From NCBI GenBank assembly GCA_046757925.1, contig JBHHZE010000006.1, positions 1-64,000 of the forward strand: a stretch of 64,000 nucleotides of DNA, written 5' to 3'. The notes beneath the pieces are model-generated. The model saw only the letters and a program-made list of their open reading frames with translations. It was not told the DNA's origin and made no database searches. A program made the translations under genes and the position numbers. Of the stretch, positions 32,035 through 41,440 are shown in pieces (position 1 is the first letter of the stretch; each line of letters begins with the position of its first letter). The stretch comes from JAZDCZ01 sp046757925 (lineage in GTDB: Bacteria > Gemmatimonadota > Gemmatimonadetes > Gemmatimonadales > GWC2-71-9).

Positions 32035-33043
32035 GATTCCGTGGTGGGCACGCGGATCGGCGACAGCTTTCTTGCTGCTTGCGTCGTGGTGGTTGCTCAA
32101 CAACGATTCGCTCCATGGGATCGTCGGCGATTCGATAGCTACGCTCGGCTTGGGAGTGGTGACGATGTTTATCATTCTGGGCATGCACCTTCCATTGGGG
32201 CTCTGGCCGAGTGACGGCCCGTGGAGAGATAACTTTTCTATACCTGCAGTGTTGATCGTCGCTGCTGCATTCTCGATAACCATTCTCGCATCCGCAGGCG
32301 GGTCCGACGTCCTCATCTCTCAAGTGGATCTGGGAAGAGGTATTCTGGTTGTCGGTGGAGTGGTAGGCTGGGGTTTTGCGGTGGCGTTCGTGCACCAGCG
32401 TCCGTTTGTGCGATGGTACACCGCGGCGACGGCCCTGGCCTTGTTGCCTCTAATAGTCAGTCTGCTCTTAGACACTGCAATTGGAGATCCCGGGTCGGCG
32501 CACGTGTGCTTGCTTACAACCGGTGGCGCCGCTGTGACCGGGGCCGAGTCAGCCGGGTGTGCGGCCGCAGCGGTCCCTTCGCTGATCTTTCTGTCGGCGA
32601 TAACCATAGCGTCCAAGTTGGTTGCGGAAGAGATCGCATTTCGGAGACTGCTGGTTGGCGAGCCGCATGGCGCAGGCTTGTTACCCGTGCTGATTGGGAC
32701 TGTTGGGGCTACGGCCTGGTACGGTCTCTTAGTATCGTCAGGTATCGGCGATAGTGGGTTGGTGTTGCTAGGATTTGTCGGGGCACTGACTGCGTCATGT
32801 CTCTATGTACTCTCGCGCTCGCTACTGGTATCGGCATTGTATAGTGGCGTGTTGTCAGCAGGGGTATTGACTTCGCAACTGGCGCGACAGCTGACCGACA
32901 CCCAGACTCTTCCCCGCGCCCCGGGGCCAGGGATGTGGGTAACCACACTCGTGACAGGAATTGTTATGTCTGTGCTTGTGCTGCGACGCAACGGTCTGGT
33001 CAGGAGTCCTTTCGCAGAGGAACCGGATGCTTCTAGTAGTTGA
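32021..33043 (+). CDS. Membrane protein with degenerate CPBP (Abi/Rce1-like) motif
   Basis: 340 residues with about nine hydrophobic helices. EEIAFRR near 203-209 matches the EExxxR first motif of CPBP intramembrane proteases. The histidine-containing second and third motifs are not seen: the expected positions read ATAWYGLL and SALYSGVL. It may therefore be an inactive relative or only a chance resemblance. A TTG start is used because of a well-placed GGAGG. It overlaps birA and coaX by 14 and 17 bases. Confidence 0.55.
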   Translation: MSQLEIPWWARGSATAFLLLASWWLLNNDSLHGIVGDSIATLGLGVVTMFIILGMHLPLGLWPSDGPWRDNFSIPAVLIVAAAFSITILASAGGSDVLISQVDLGRGILVVGGVVGWGFAVAFVHQRPFVRWYTAATALALLPLIVSLLLDTAIGDPGSAHVCLLTTGGAAVTGAESAGCAAAAVPSLIFLSAITIASKLVAEEIAFRRLLVGEPHGAGLLPVLIGTVGATAWYGLLVSSGIGDSGLVLLGFVGALTASCLYVLSRSLLVSALYSGVLSAGVLTSQLARQLTDTQTLPRAPGPGMWVTTLVTGIVMSVLVLRRNGLVRSPFAEEPDASSS

Positions 33044-33806
33044 TGTCGGTAATACCGAAATCACCGTTGGGGTCTTCGATCGAGAGCGTTTGATCGGGAG
33101 CTGGAGACTTACGTCGGCAACGAGCCGTACCTCGGACGAGTGGGCGGCGGTTTTCACATCGTACCTCGGCCATGCAGGCCACTCTACGGAGGAGATTCGG
33201 GCGGCGGTCGTGGCATCGGTGGCACCCGGAGTTACTGAGCTGGTTACGGGAGGTATCGAACTGGCGACGGGCATAAGACCGGTTTCGGTCGGTCCGAAAT
33301 CTGAGCTCGGTGTGATTTTGGACGTGGACGACCCGATGCAGGTCGGTGCCGATAGGATTATGAATACCTTGGCAGCCGCAGAACTCTACGCACGAGATAC
33401 GATCGTGGTTGACTTTGGTACTGCGACCACATTCGATTGCATTACGGCGAATGGTCATTTTTTGGGCGGCGTGATTGCGCCAGGATTGCAAGTCGCCGCC
33501 GACAACCTGACGGAGAGGGCTGCCAAGCTTCCGGCCACAGATCTAGCTCCGCCGCAGCGGGTCATTGGCCGTTGTACCGAAGAGTGTCTACGTGCCGGCA
33601 TACTCTTTGGTTCGGCAGACGCGGTTGACGGTACCGTTCGAAGGATCAAGGCCGAGTGGCCGGATGGCGGTGAGCCTTACGTTGTTGCGACAGGAGGACT
33701 GGCTTCAAAGATCGTAGCACTGGCTGCCGAAATAGATGTCACAGAGCCACACCTCACTTTGCTCGGTCTAAGAATCGCGGCCCGGCGACTGGGTCTCGGC
33801 TGGTAG
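33027..33806 (+). CDS. coaX: Type III pantothenate kinase
   Basis: 259 residues, first enzyme of coenzyme A synthesis from pantothenate, ATP-dependent. The ASKHA-fold motifs DVGNTEITVGV (phosphate 1), GADRIMN and VDFGTATTFD are all present. Type III enzymes are not feedback inhibited by CoA. ATG 33027 has AGAGGAA upstream and overlaps the preceding gene by 17 bases. The birA-coaX neighbourhood is frequent in other phyla. Confidence 0.95.
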   Translation: MLLVVDVGNTEITVGVFDRERLIGSWRLTSATSRTSDEWAAVFTSYLGHAGHSTEEIRAAVVASVAPGVTELVTGGIELATGIRPVSVGPKSELGVILDVDDPMQVGADRIMNTLAAAELYARDTIVVDFGTATTFDCITANGHFLGGVIAPGLQVAADNLTERAAKLPATDLAPPQRVIGRCTEECLRAGILFGSADAVDGTVRRIKAEWPDGGEPYVVATGGLASKIVALAAEIDVTEPHLTLLGLRIAARRLGLGW

Positions 33807-33831
33807 AATCACCCGTCTCCCGCGATCTCTG

Positions 33832-35943
33832 ATGACTCCAAGCTTCGAAGCACCCGAATACACGAATCGTCTGATTAATGAGACGAGTCCATATCTCCTT
33901 CAGCATGCGCACAATCCGGTCGACTGGTATCCATGGTGTCCCGAGGCACTGGAGCGTGCCCGCAATGAGGATCGGTTGATCTTGTTATCGATAGGCTATT
34001 CGGCGTGCCATTGGTGTCACGTAATGGAGCGAGAGTCATTCGAAAACGAGAGAATCGCCGCCTTAATGAATGAGCTTTACGTGAACATCAAGGTGGATCG
34101 TGAAGAGCGGCCCGACCTCGATGAGATCTATATGGCGGCGACCCTTGCGATGAATCAGGGACAGGGCGGGTGGCCAATGACGGTCTTCCTGTCCCCTGAA
34201 CTGAAGCCGGTCTTTGCTGGGACTTATTTCCCTCCGGAGAGGCGGTTTGGGAGGCCGGGGTTCCCTGACATCTTGGTTGAGATCGATAAGGCGTGGCGGA
34301 ACGACAGGGACAACTTGCGAAGACTCGCGACTCGTGTGGTGGAGTACGTGAAGCGTGAGAGAGCAAGTGTAGGGTCACCTGCGGTCGTGGGGACAGCGGA
34401 GTTAGAGCTGGCGCTCGACCAGTACTACGATGCCTTCGACGCCTCGTTTGGTGGATTCGGGTCCGCCCCAAAGTTTCCTCCGGCCACGGCCCTTTCCCTG
34501 TTATTGCGCCTCCATGAGCGGTTCGAAGATAGTCGGGCCTTGGATATGGTGCGCAAGACCCTCGATGACATGGCGAAGGGGGGTATGTACGACCACATCG
34601 GAGGTGGGTTTGCGCGCTACTCCACGGACCGGCGTTGGCTGGTCCCCCATTTCGAAAAGATGCTGTACGACAACGCCCTGTTGGCAATGGCATATCTCGA
34701 AGCTTACCAGGTGACCGGTGACACGTTCTATCGAGACATTACCACTGAGATACTGGACTACGCGCTACGTGACATGCGTTCTCCGGAAGGCGTGTTTTAT
34801 TCGTCGACTGATGCGGACTCAGAAGGTGAGGAAGGGAAATTCTTCGTATGGACACCGGTCGAGATAGCGGAAGTATTAGACGAAAGCTCGGCGCGGGCTT
34901 TTTGCTCGTACTATGACATCACACCACACGGTAATTGGGAAGGTAGAAGTATTCCCAACACTCCTCACACCCTCGAGCTTGTCGCCTCACAACTAGGCCT
35001 AACAGCTGATGCCCTTCGAGACACCCTGCTGGAGTCTCGAAACAAGGTATTCAAACACCGCCTCGGGCGGGTCGCTCCTGCGTTAGACGACAAGGTGCTG
35101 ACTTCGTGGAACGGGATGATGGTCAATTCGCTGGCCGCTGCGTATCGTGTCCTCGGCGAGGAGCGATATCTGCTTGGTGCTAGAGGCGCAGCTGACTTCC
35201 TGCTGGCCGAGCTCAGGACCCCCGAGGGGAAGTTGCTCCGATCGTATCGAGCCGGAAAGGCCCATATCAATGCATATCTGGAAGACTATGCATACCTCGG
35301 GGAGTCGCTGATCGAACTCTACGAAGCAAGCGGAGATTCCACATATCTTGAGGAAGCGCTAGGACTTTTTGAGATCGTTTTGGCTGAGTTCCGCGATCCG
35401 GAATCACCAACTTTCTTCCACACGCCGGAAGGGCACGAGCATTCGATCGTGCGTTATCGGGAATGCGCCGACGGCGCAATCCCTTCCGCCAATGCAACGA
35501 CGGCTTGTTGCCTTGCCCGACTATCCTATCACTTGGAGCGCTCGGATTTGCGGGAGGTGGCGGCTGATATGATCAAGGCCTTCGGCGGCTCAATCCGCCA
35601 ATTCCCACGAGCATTTGCGAAGAGTCTGTTGGCCCTGGACTTTCTGCTGGACGGGCCAATCGAACTCGTCATCGTTGGCGAGGAGGGATCCACAGACCTG
35701 AAGGCGTTGCGTGCTGAAATCGCAACAAAGTTCGTTCCACAGCGGATCGAGGCGCTTGCAATTGTAGGCAAGGTATCGAGCGAACTTCCACTGTTGCGAG
35801 ATAAGTCCCCGGTAGGCGGAAAGGCGACACTCTATATATGTCATGATGGTACCTGTAGAGCCCCCCTCAGCGATCGCGCTCTGGTGGGCGATGCCATTGA
35901 TAAGGTATGCAAGAGCCGGCGGAGGGATAGGCGTGCGACCTAG
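33832..35943 (+). CDS. DUF255 thioredoxin-like / YyaL-type protein
   Basis: 703 residues. The N-terminal thioredoxin-like domain (about 10-160) has CHWC at 59-62 in the signature YSACHWCHVMERESF, followed by GWPMTVFLSP. The rest (about 190-690) is an alpha/alpha six-barrel related to N-acylglucosamine epimerases, with GGMYDHIGGGFARYS as a clear marker. Homologues include B. subtilis YyaL and human SPATA20; the reaction is not established. It begins 25 bases after coaX and overlaps the DUF922 gene by 11 bases. Confidence 0.93.
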   Translation: MTPSFEAPEYTNRLINETSPYLLQHAHNPVDWYPWCPEALERARNEDRLILLSIGYSACHWCHVMERESFENERIAALMNELYVNIKVDREERPDLDEIYMAATLAMNQGQGGWPMTVFLSPELKPVFAGTYFPPERRFGRPGFPDILVEIDKAWRNDRDNLRRLATRVVEYVKRERASVGSPAVVGTAELELALDQYYDAFDASFGGFGSAPKFPPATALSLLLRLHERFEDSRALDMVRKTLDDMAKGGMYDHIGGGFARYSTDRRWLVPHFEKMLYDNALLAMAYLEAYQVTGDTFYRDITTEILDYALRDMRSPEGVFYSSTDADSEGEEGKFFVWTPVEIAEVLDESSARAFCSYYDITPHGNWEGRSIPNTPHTLELVASQLGLTADALRDTLLESRNKVFKHRLGRVAPALDDKVLTSWNGMMVNSLAAAYRVLGEERYLLGARGAADFLLAELRTPEGKLLRSYRAGKAHINAYLEDYAYLGESLIELYEASGDSTYLEEALGLFEIVLAEFRDPESPTFFHTPEGHEHSIVRYRECADGAIPSANATTACCLARLSYHLERSDLREVAADMIKAFGGSIRQFPRAFAKSLLALDFLLDGPIELVIVGEEGSTDLKALRAEIATKFVPQRIEALAIVGKVSSELPLLRDKSPVGGKATLYICHDGTCRAPLSDRALVGDAIDKVCKSRRRDRRAT
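35921..35926 (+). promoter_or_regulatory. Ribosome binding site fixing the GTG start of the DUF922 gene
   Basis: GGAGGG about seven bases before GTG at 35933, inside the last codons of the DUF255 gene. Confidence 0.6.
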
Positions 35944-36526
35944 CGTGTATGTGAGTGCACTTCTCGTGTTTCAGGCATGCGCGTCGGGAGATGCACAGAT
36001 TGTACCGGTTATGGGCGATGTGACAGTTGCTGCCGAGGAAACGGTTTACCGCATCGCCGGTAGGAGCGAGGATCAGTTATTGGATCAAATGATGATGCTG
36101 GGGCCAACTGTCTCGGGACAGCGGTTTTTCGCATATACGAGTTGGCGCGTGCGGCTAAGCGCGGAGCGCGATACTGCAACCGCAGAGTGCGAGATAATAA
36201 GGTGGCACGTTTTCCTCGATGTTACTACGACACTTCCGGAATGGCAGCCTTCCTCAGACGTGGCGTCGTCGCTTAGCGAGATGTGGGATTCATTCTTGAA
36301 TTCGCTACGGGATCATGAGGAAGGTCACAAGAGGTTGGCTGTGGACGGTGCGAAGAAAGTACTACGAGTGTTGCAGCAAATGTCCAGGAAACCGTGCGAT
36401 GAGGCGGAAGCGGCTGCCCGCAGAGCTACGGCGAGCATCTTCGGTCGGGCGAGAGCGAGGAGCTCGGGCTACGATCGCGCTACGGAACATGGCGCCTCGA
36501 TGGGAGCGATCTGGCCTTGGAGGTGA
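35933..36526 (+). CDS. DUF922 putative secreted zinc protease
   Basis: 197 residues. A hydrophobic N-terminus (VSALLVFQAC) looks like a signal or a weak lipobox. The DUF922 pattern is clear: YRIAGRS, GPTVSGQRFFAYTSW, LPEW, then RDHEEGHKRLA with the metal motif HEEGH at 128-132, and the closing YDRATEHGASMGA with a further histidine. A zinc peptidase is predicted from the motif; no substrate is known. GTG start chosen from the strong RBS, with an 11-base overlap to the DUF255 gene. Confidence 0.85.
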   Translation: MRPSVYVSALLVFQACASGDAQIVPVMGDVTVAAEETVYRIAGRSEDQLLDQMMMLGPTVSGQRFFAYTSWRVRLSAERDTATAECEIIRWHVFLDVTTTLPEWQPSSDVASSLSEMWDSFLNSLRDHEEGHKRLAVDGAKKVLRVLQQMSRKPCDEAEAAARRATASIFGRARARSSGYDRATEHGASMGAIWPWR

Positions 36527-36596
36527 GCGACCCTCACAGCGAATCGGCATATGTCCAAGATCGTCTAACTGTTCGGAACAATGCGAGGAGCGTTAC

Positions 36597-39500
36597 ATGA
36601 GGTCATGGGTTCTAAGAAGCACACTAGTTGTTGCAGCCGGCGTCGCGATGGCAGCGATGGGGTGCCGCAGCGATGCAGGAGATAGTGCGAGCAGAGCTAC
36701 CGAGATAATAACCCTCCGCACGCTGGGGCTTGCGTACCTCGAGGAGAACAGACTCGAAGAAGCGGAGCAGCAGTTCGGCCGTCTCATCGAGTTGGCACCC
36801 AAAGAACCACTGGGATACGCGAATCTAGGACTTGTGGACCTGAGATTGGGCAAGTATGAGGACGCAGAGAAGGCACTTGTCGAGGCGCGGAAGTTGGCAC
36901 CGGACGATGCCGATATCCGTCTCCTCATGGCCAAGGTATATGATCTGACCGACCGAACGAATGCCGCCGTGCGCGAACTAGATCAGGCTGTTGCGTCAGA
37001 CTCCAGTAACGTCAAGGTCATGTACGCGCTGGCCGATCTGTTGCAGCGTTCAGGCGGTGATGGGATGCGGAGGAGTGTGGAGTACCTATCGCGAACAGTA
37101 GAGCTTGCTCCGGCCAACATCGCTGCACGCCTTCAGCTCATCGAGGGTCTCGTACGGAACCAGGAAATGGACGCCGCAATTGCCCAGATGGAAGAGGTCA
37201 GGCGACAGGTGCCTGAACTTCCCAAAGAAGCCGTTGACTTCTTCGAGCGGAGTCTGGCGGCGCTTCGGGAGGGCCGTTCGCCGGAGGCGCTACAGGCGAC
37301 TGTCGTAGTACACAATTTCTTGAAGGTGACTCCGATCTATCAGGCTGGCCTGCGTGATCTAAAGGGTCCCGGTGGCGCTGATGTCGGCTTCCCGATCATC
37401 ACCTTCAGTCGCAACGTGTCAGCTGGAGTCGGAGATCGCTCTGCCGTTCTCGCTGCACTGCGGTTCACGGATGCCTCGGCTGTGGCCGGTCTCGCCGTGG
37501 TACCGGCAGGTGACACGAGCCGACCTGCGACCAATGTTAGAGGCGGACAGCTCTCGGTAGCTGACTACGACGGGGACGGAGACCAAGATCTTTTCGTCTC
37601 CAATTGGAAGCCGGATGGGTCGGAGAGCGTAGCCTACCTGTTCCGCAACGACCTCGGCAAGTTCGTGGATGTTACCTCCGAGGCAGGCATCGATGCAACC
37701 GGGACCGTTACGGGGTCAGCCTTCGGGGATTACGACAACGACGGACTGCTGGATTTGTTGGTGATCCAGCAGGGTCCCAACGTCCTTTACCACAACGCCG
37801 GGAACGGGCGGTTTGAAAATGTGTCGCGGTCTGCGGGTGTCGGTGGTGCTGCCACGAGCCACCGCGCTCTCTTCGCCGATTTGGACCAGGAAGGCGATCT
37901 GGATGTCTTTGTCGGAGGCCGCGGTCCGAACGAAGTCTATAGAAATAATCTCGACGGTACGTTTGTCGATCAAGCGCAGAGGATGGGACTTGCAGGCAGT
38001 AATCGAATTGCCAGAGATGCAGTTATGGGCGACTTCGATGAAGACGGGGACCTCGATTTGTTCGTCACCAATCAGTCGGGTGGGAACTCGCTGTTTTCCA
38101 ACCAAAGGCAGGGACGGTTTCGAGACGTAACGTCCGAGAGCGGACTGGGTGCGGTGGATGGTGGCGGTGCAGCAGCGGCAGGTGATTACAACAATGACGG
38201 ATTTCTTGATCTGTTCGTCACCTCTCTCACGGGTGACTCATATCACCTCTATCGCAATAACCGTGACGGAACTTTCTCCGAGGACGAAAGGTCAAGCAGA
38301 TCGTTCCGGGCGCTTACGAGAATGCGAGGACTGGATGCCGAATTCGTGGATTTCGATAACGACGGGTTTCTGGATTTGGTGGTAGTAGGGGAACCGATTG
38401 AATCTGGTGCAAAAGGTGTGTTTCTCCTCCATAACGATGGCTCAGGTAAGTACGAAGACCGCTCGTCGCTCCTACCCGGTCATCTCCAGTCAGGGCGCAT
38501 GATCGCAATAGCTGACTACAACGAAGACGGGGACATGGACCTGTTCATAGTGGGGCTGGATGGCAGGCCGCGGTTGATCAGGAACGATGGAGGCGACGCG
38601 AATCACTACATCAAGCTACAGTTGGTTGGCTTGAGAACCGGGAACGGGAAGAACAACCATTTTGGCATTGGTGCAAAGCTCGAGGTTCGGGCTGGAGACC
38701 TCTATCAAATGAGAGTGGTAACCGAGCCCACAACTCACCTAGGATTGGGCGAACACCTCAAGGCAGATGTCGTGCGTATTGTCTGGACCAACGGCGTGCC
38801 GCAGAATCTGTTTTTCCCTGGTAGTGACCAGGACTTGGTCGAACAACAGACCCTCAAAGGTTCGTGCGGATTCCTCTACGTATGGGATGGCGTGAAGTAT
38901 GATTTTGTGACCGATGTGCTCTGGCAGAGTGCGCTCGGCATGCCGCTTGGCATTATGGGAGGGGCGACCGCCTACGCACCATCAGGAGCAGCCCACGAGT
39001 ACATAAAGATTCCAAGCGGACTGCTGAAACAGAAAAGTGGCATATACTCCCTGCGGCTCACGGAGGAGCTATGGGAAGCGGCATATGTCGATAAAGTCAA
39101 TCTAGTCGTCCTGGATCACCCGGACTCGGTGGATCTGTTCGTCGACGAGCGGTTCGTCCCTCCTCCGGCTTCAGAATTGCGGCTGTACCAGGTAGGTCGT
39201 AGGTATTCTCCGCAGGCCGCCTTCGACGATAGATCGAACGACTTGCTGGCTACCGTGCGGGCCAAGGATGATCGCTACGTGGCGAACTTGATTCCGGGTC
39301 CGTATCAAGGGATCACGAGAATGCACGACCTTGTGCTGGACCTCGGAAGTCCGGCGAGTTCGGGCGATGTGGTGCTGTATCTGAATGGCTGGGTATTTCC
39401 AACCGATGCCAGCATCAACGTTTCGATGTCGCAGGCCAAGCTCAAGGTTGTTCCACCGTACTTGCAGGTGATCAACTCGGAGGGCGACTGGCAGACCGTC

Positions 39501-40139
39501 ATACCCGACATGAGCTTTCCGAGCGGCAAGAATAAGATGGTGGTCGTAGATCTGAGAGGTAGGTTCCTGACCGGTGATCGGCGAGTCCGTATAAGAACCA
39601 ACATGGAAGTGTATTGGGACTATATCTTCTTTACAATTGGAATCCCGAACGCCGAACTCAGACGCACCACACTTTCGGCGAGTTCGGCTGCTATCCGCTA
39701 CAGAGGATTTTCTCGGCTGTTTCGTAAGGGGGGTCGCTACGGGCCCCATTGGTTTGATTACGATGACGTTACCAGGGCCCAACAGTGGCGTGACTTAGAA
39801 GGTAACTACACACGCTATGGTGATGTTCTTCCTCTCATGGTCGAGGAAGATGACAAGTACGCGATCGTGAACTCGGGCGATGAGATTCTGTTTGAGTTCG
39901 ACGCGGAAGATGCTCCTGCGCTCGAGACGGGTTGGACCCGGGATTTTCTGGTATACAGCGTGGGCTGGATAAAAGACGGAGATCTCAACACGGCCGAGGG
40001 TCGGACGGTGGAGCCGCTTCCATTCCATGGCATGTCGACCTATCCATACCGATTGGATGAAGCCTATCCCAGAGATCGAGAGCACCTCGATTACCTCGAG
40101 AAGTACAACACTCGCAAGGTCGGTCCGAGAAAGTTCTAG
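36597..40139 (+). CDS. TPR / seven-repeat FG-GAP propeller / ASPIC lipoprotein
   Basis: 1180 residues. Signal peptide with lipobox AMGC (C23), TPR repeats (about 38-210), a linker, then seven DxDxDG-type calcium loops between about 321 and 645 (DYDGDGDQD, DYDNDGLLD, DLDQEGDLD, DFDEDGDLD, DYNNDGFLD, DFDNDGFLD, DYNEDGDMD), enough for one seven-bladed integrin-like propeller. An ASPIC/UnbV domain (about 660-760, with HLGLGEH) follows. The last 400 residues start with a CGFLYVWDG motif and are otherwise unassigned. It is probably outer-membrane anchored and surface or periplasm facing. GAGGAG seven bases before ATG 36597 sets the start. Role unknown; binding of protein or glycan is inferred. Confidence 0.9.
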   Translation: MRSWVLRSTLVVAAGVAMAAMGCRSDAGDSASRATEIITLRTLGLAYLEENRLEEAEQQFGRLIELAPKEPLGYANLGLVDLRLGKYEDAEKALVEARKLAPDDADIRLLMAKVYDLTDRTNAAVRELDQAVASDSSNVKVMYALADLLQRSGGDGMRRSVEYLSRTVELAPANIAARLQLIEGLVRNQEMDAAIAQMEEVRRQVPELPKEAVDFFERSLAALREGRSPEALQATVVVHNFLKVTPIYQAGLRDLKGPGGADVGFPIITFSRNVSAGVGDRSAVLAALRFTDASAVAGLAVVPAGDTSRPATNVRGGQLSVADYDGDGDQDLFVSNWKPDGSESVAYLFRNDLGKFVDVTSEAGIDATGTVTGSAFGDYDNDGLLDLLVIQQGPNVLYHNAGNGRFENVSRSAGVGGAATSHRALFADLDQEGDLDVFVGGRGPNEVYRNNLDGTFVDQAQRMGLAGSNRIARDAVMGDFDEDGDLDLFVTNQSGGNSLFSNQRQGRFRDVTSESGLGAVDGGGAAAAGDYNNDGFLDLFVTSLTGDSYHLYRNNRDGTFSEDERSSRSFRALTRMRGLDAEFVDFDNDGFLDLVVVGEPIESGAKGVFLLHNDGSGKYEDRSSLLPGHLQSGRMIAIADYNEDGDMDLFIVGLDGRPRLIRNDGGDANHYIKLQLVGLRTGNGKNNHFGIGAKLEVRAGDLYQMRVVTEPTTHLGLGEHLKADVVRIVWTNGVPQNLFFPGSDQDLVEQQTLKGSCGFLYVWDGVKYDFVTDVLWQSALGMPLGIMGGATAYAPSGAAHEYIKIPSGLLKQKSGIYSLRLTEELWEAAYVDKVNLVVLDHPDSVDLFVDERFVPPPASELRLYQVGRRYSPQAAFDDRSNDLLATVRAKDDRYVANLIPGPYQGITRMHDLVLDLGSPASSGDVVLYLNGWVFPTDASINVSMSQAKLKVVPPYLQVINSEGDWQTVIPDMSFPSGKNKMVVVDLRGRFLTGDRRVRIRTNMEVYWDYIFFTIGIPNAELRRTTLSASSAAIRYRGFSRLFRKGGRYGPHWFDYDDVTRAQQWRDLEGNYTRYGDVLPLMVEEDDKYAIVNSGDEILFEFDAEDAPALETGWTRDFLVYSVGWIKDGDLNTAEGRTVEPLPFHGMSTYPYRLDEAYPRDREHLDYLEKYNTRKVGPRKF

Positions 40140-40145
40140 GGTGGC

Positions 40146-40895
40146 ATGGAGATTCTCACAGGCACGAGTGGATACTCGTACAAGGAGTGGAAGGGCAACT
40201 TCTATCCGCCTTCGATCAAACCCGGCGATATGTTGGCCTACTACGCCGAGCGTTTGAAGTGCGTGGAAATCAATAACACGTTCTATCGCATGCCGACAGA
40301 GAAAACGGTGTCGGAATGGGCCGGCCAAGTACCCGATGACTTCGTCTTCGTGATCAAGGCGTCGCGTCGCATAACCCACAACAAACGGTTGCATAACGTA
40401 GAGAGCGAAATATCGTTTCTGCTCGGACAGCTGTCGGTATTGGGACAGAAACTCGGCGCACTCCTCTTTCAGCTGCCACCGAATCTCAAGAGAGACCTGG
40501 ATCGATTGAAAGAGTTCTTGGGCGTGTTACCGGACACCGTACCGGCGGCGATCGAATTCAGAAATAGTAGCTGGTTCGAAGACGAAGTGTACGAACTTTT
40601 GCGGGGGCGCAATATCGCGTTGGTCAAGTCGGATACCACAGAGGCGAGCGGTAGCACGTTGATCGATACGGGAGATATCGGCTATCTCCGGTTGCGGAGG
40701 GAGGAGTACAGTGATGTCGACCTTCGGAACTGGGCTCGACGCATTGGAGACCAGGAATGGAGCAGGACTTTCGTGTTTTTCAAGCACGAAGACGGTGGTG
40801 CTGGGCCCAGACTAGCCGCGAGGTTGAGCGTGCTAGCCCAAGAGGTCCGAAGTAAACCCGGGAATCCTACCGTACCGCTGGAGCTGGACTCATGA
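40146..40895 (+). CDS. DUF72 domain protein (YecE-like)
   Basis: 249 residues, TIM-barrel-like DUF72 family. The start GTSGYSYKEWKGNFYP, the VEINNTFYRMP segment and AIEFRNSSWF near residue 138 are characteristic. Function is unknown across the family, although a nuclease-like or cofactor role has been proposed. Six bases separate it from the propeller lipoprotein and its stop overlaps the next ATG (ATGA). Confidence 0.93.
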   Translation: MEILTGTSGYSYKEWKGNFYPPSIKPGDMLAYYAERLKCVEINNTFYRMPTEKTVSEWAGQVPDDFVFVIKASRRITHNKRLHNVESEISFLLGQLSVLGQKLGALLFQLPPNLKRDLDRLKEFLGVLPDTVPAAIEFRNSSWFEDEVYELLRGRNIALVKSDTTEASGSTLIDTGDIGYLRLRREEYSDVDLRNWARRIGDQEWSRTFVFFKHEDGGAGPRLAARLSVLAQEVRSKPGNPTVPLELDS

Positions 40896-41416
40896 AACAA
40901 CTGCTGACGTCGTCCATCCTATTGGTGCTGGTCGTAAGCCCGCTTCGAGCGCAGGATTCCGAAGATGACGTGATGCGGCCGGTTAGAGTGCTGTTCGATG
41001 CCATGAGGCGCGGTGATAGCGCTGCGGTAAGAGCGGTATTTCACGAGGAGGGTAGGCTGACGCGAGCACCAGGTCATGACGAGGAACTCATCGTCAACGA
41101 GGCCGCGTTAGAGCGCTTCATCGCTGCCATCGGGACGCCACACGATAGCATATGGGATGAGCGGATATGGGATTGGCAGGTCGAGATCGACGGCAATATG
41201 GCTCAGGTGTGGATCAAGTATGCATTCTACCTTGGTGGCAGGTTCAGCCACTGTGGGGTGGATGCACTGCAGTTGGTGAAGTCAGGCGGTCGTTGGGTGA
41301 TACTGAACCTCATGGACACGATGCGACGCGGTGACGCTTGCAGTGCTGCGCCTCGGCCGCGGGATGGATCGTTGAACTCAGCGGGCCTCCCCGATAACTT
41401 GGTACTGGATTCTTAA
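40892..41416 (+). CDS. Secreted NTF2-like (SnoaL/DUF4440-type) protein
   Basis: 174 residues with a signal peptide (hydrophobic 6-17, then LRAQ). Residues about 25-145 form an NTF2-like cone: VRVLFDAMRRGDSAAVRAVF at the start, split VRVLFDAMRRGD and SAAVRAVF, and GRWVILNLMDT at the end. Such domains bind small hydrophobic ligands or act as isomerase-like enzymes; no catalytic residues stand out. It is likely periplasmic. It is coupled to the DUF72 gene by ATGA. Confidence 0.75.
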   Translation: MKQLLTSSILLVLVVSPLRAQDSEDDVMRPVRVLFDAMRRGDSAAVRAVFHEEGRLTRAPGHDEELIVNEAALERFIAAIGTPHDSIWDERIWDWQVEIDGNMAQVWIKYAFYLGGRFSHCGVDALQLVKSGGRWVILNLMDTMRRGDACSAAPRPRDGSLNSAGLPDNLVLDS

Positions 41417-41440
41417 CTCTTGCGATTGGAGATGGGCTGA

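Noticed and set aside
36315..36596. Extension of the propeller lipoprotein by 94 residues
   Set aside because: It overlaps the DUF922 gene out of frame; the ATG at 36597 has a strong ribosome binding site and a proper lipoprotein signal.
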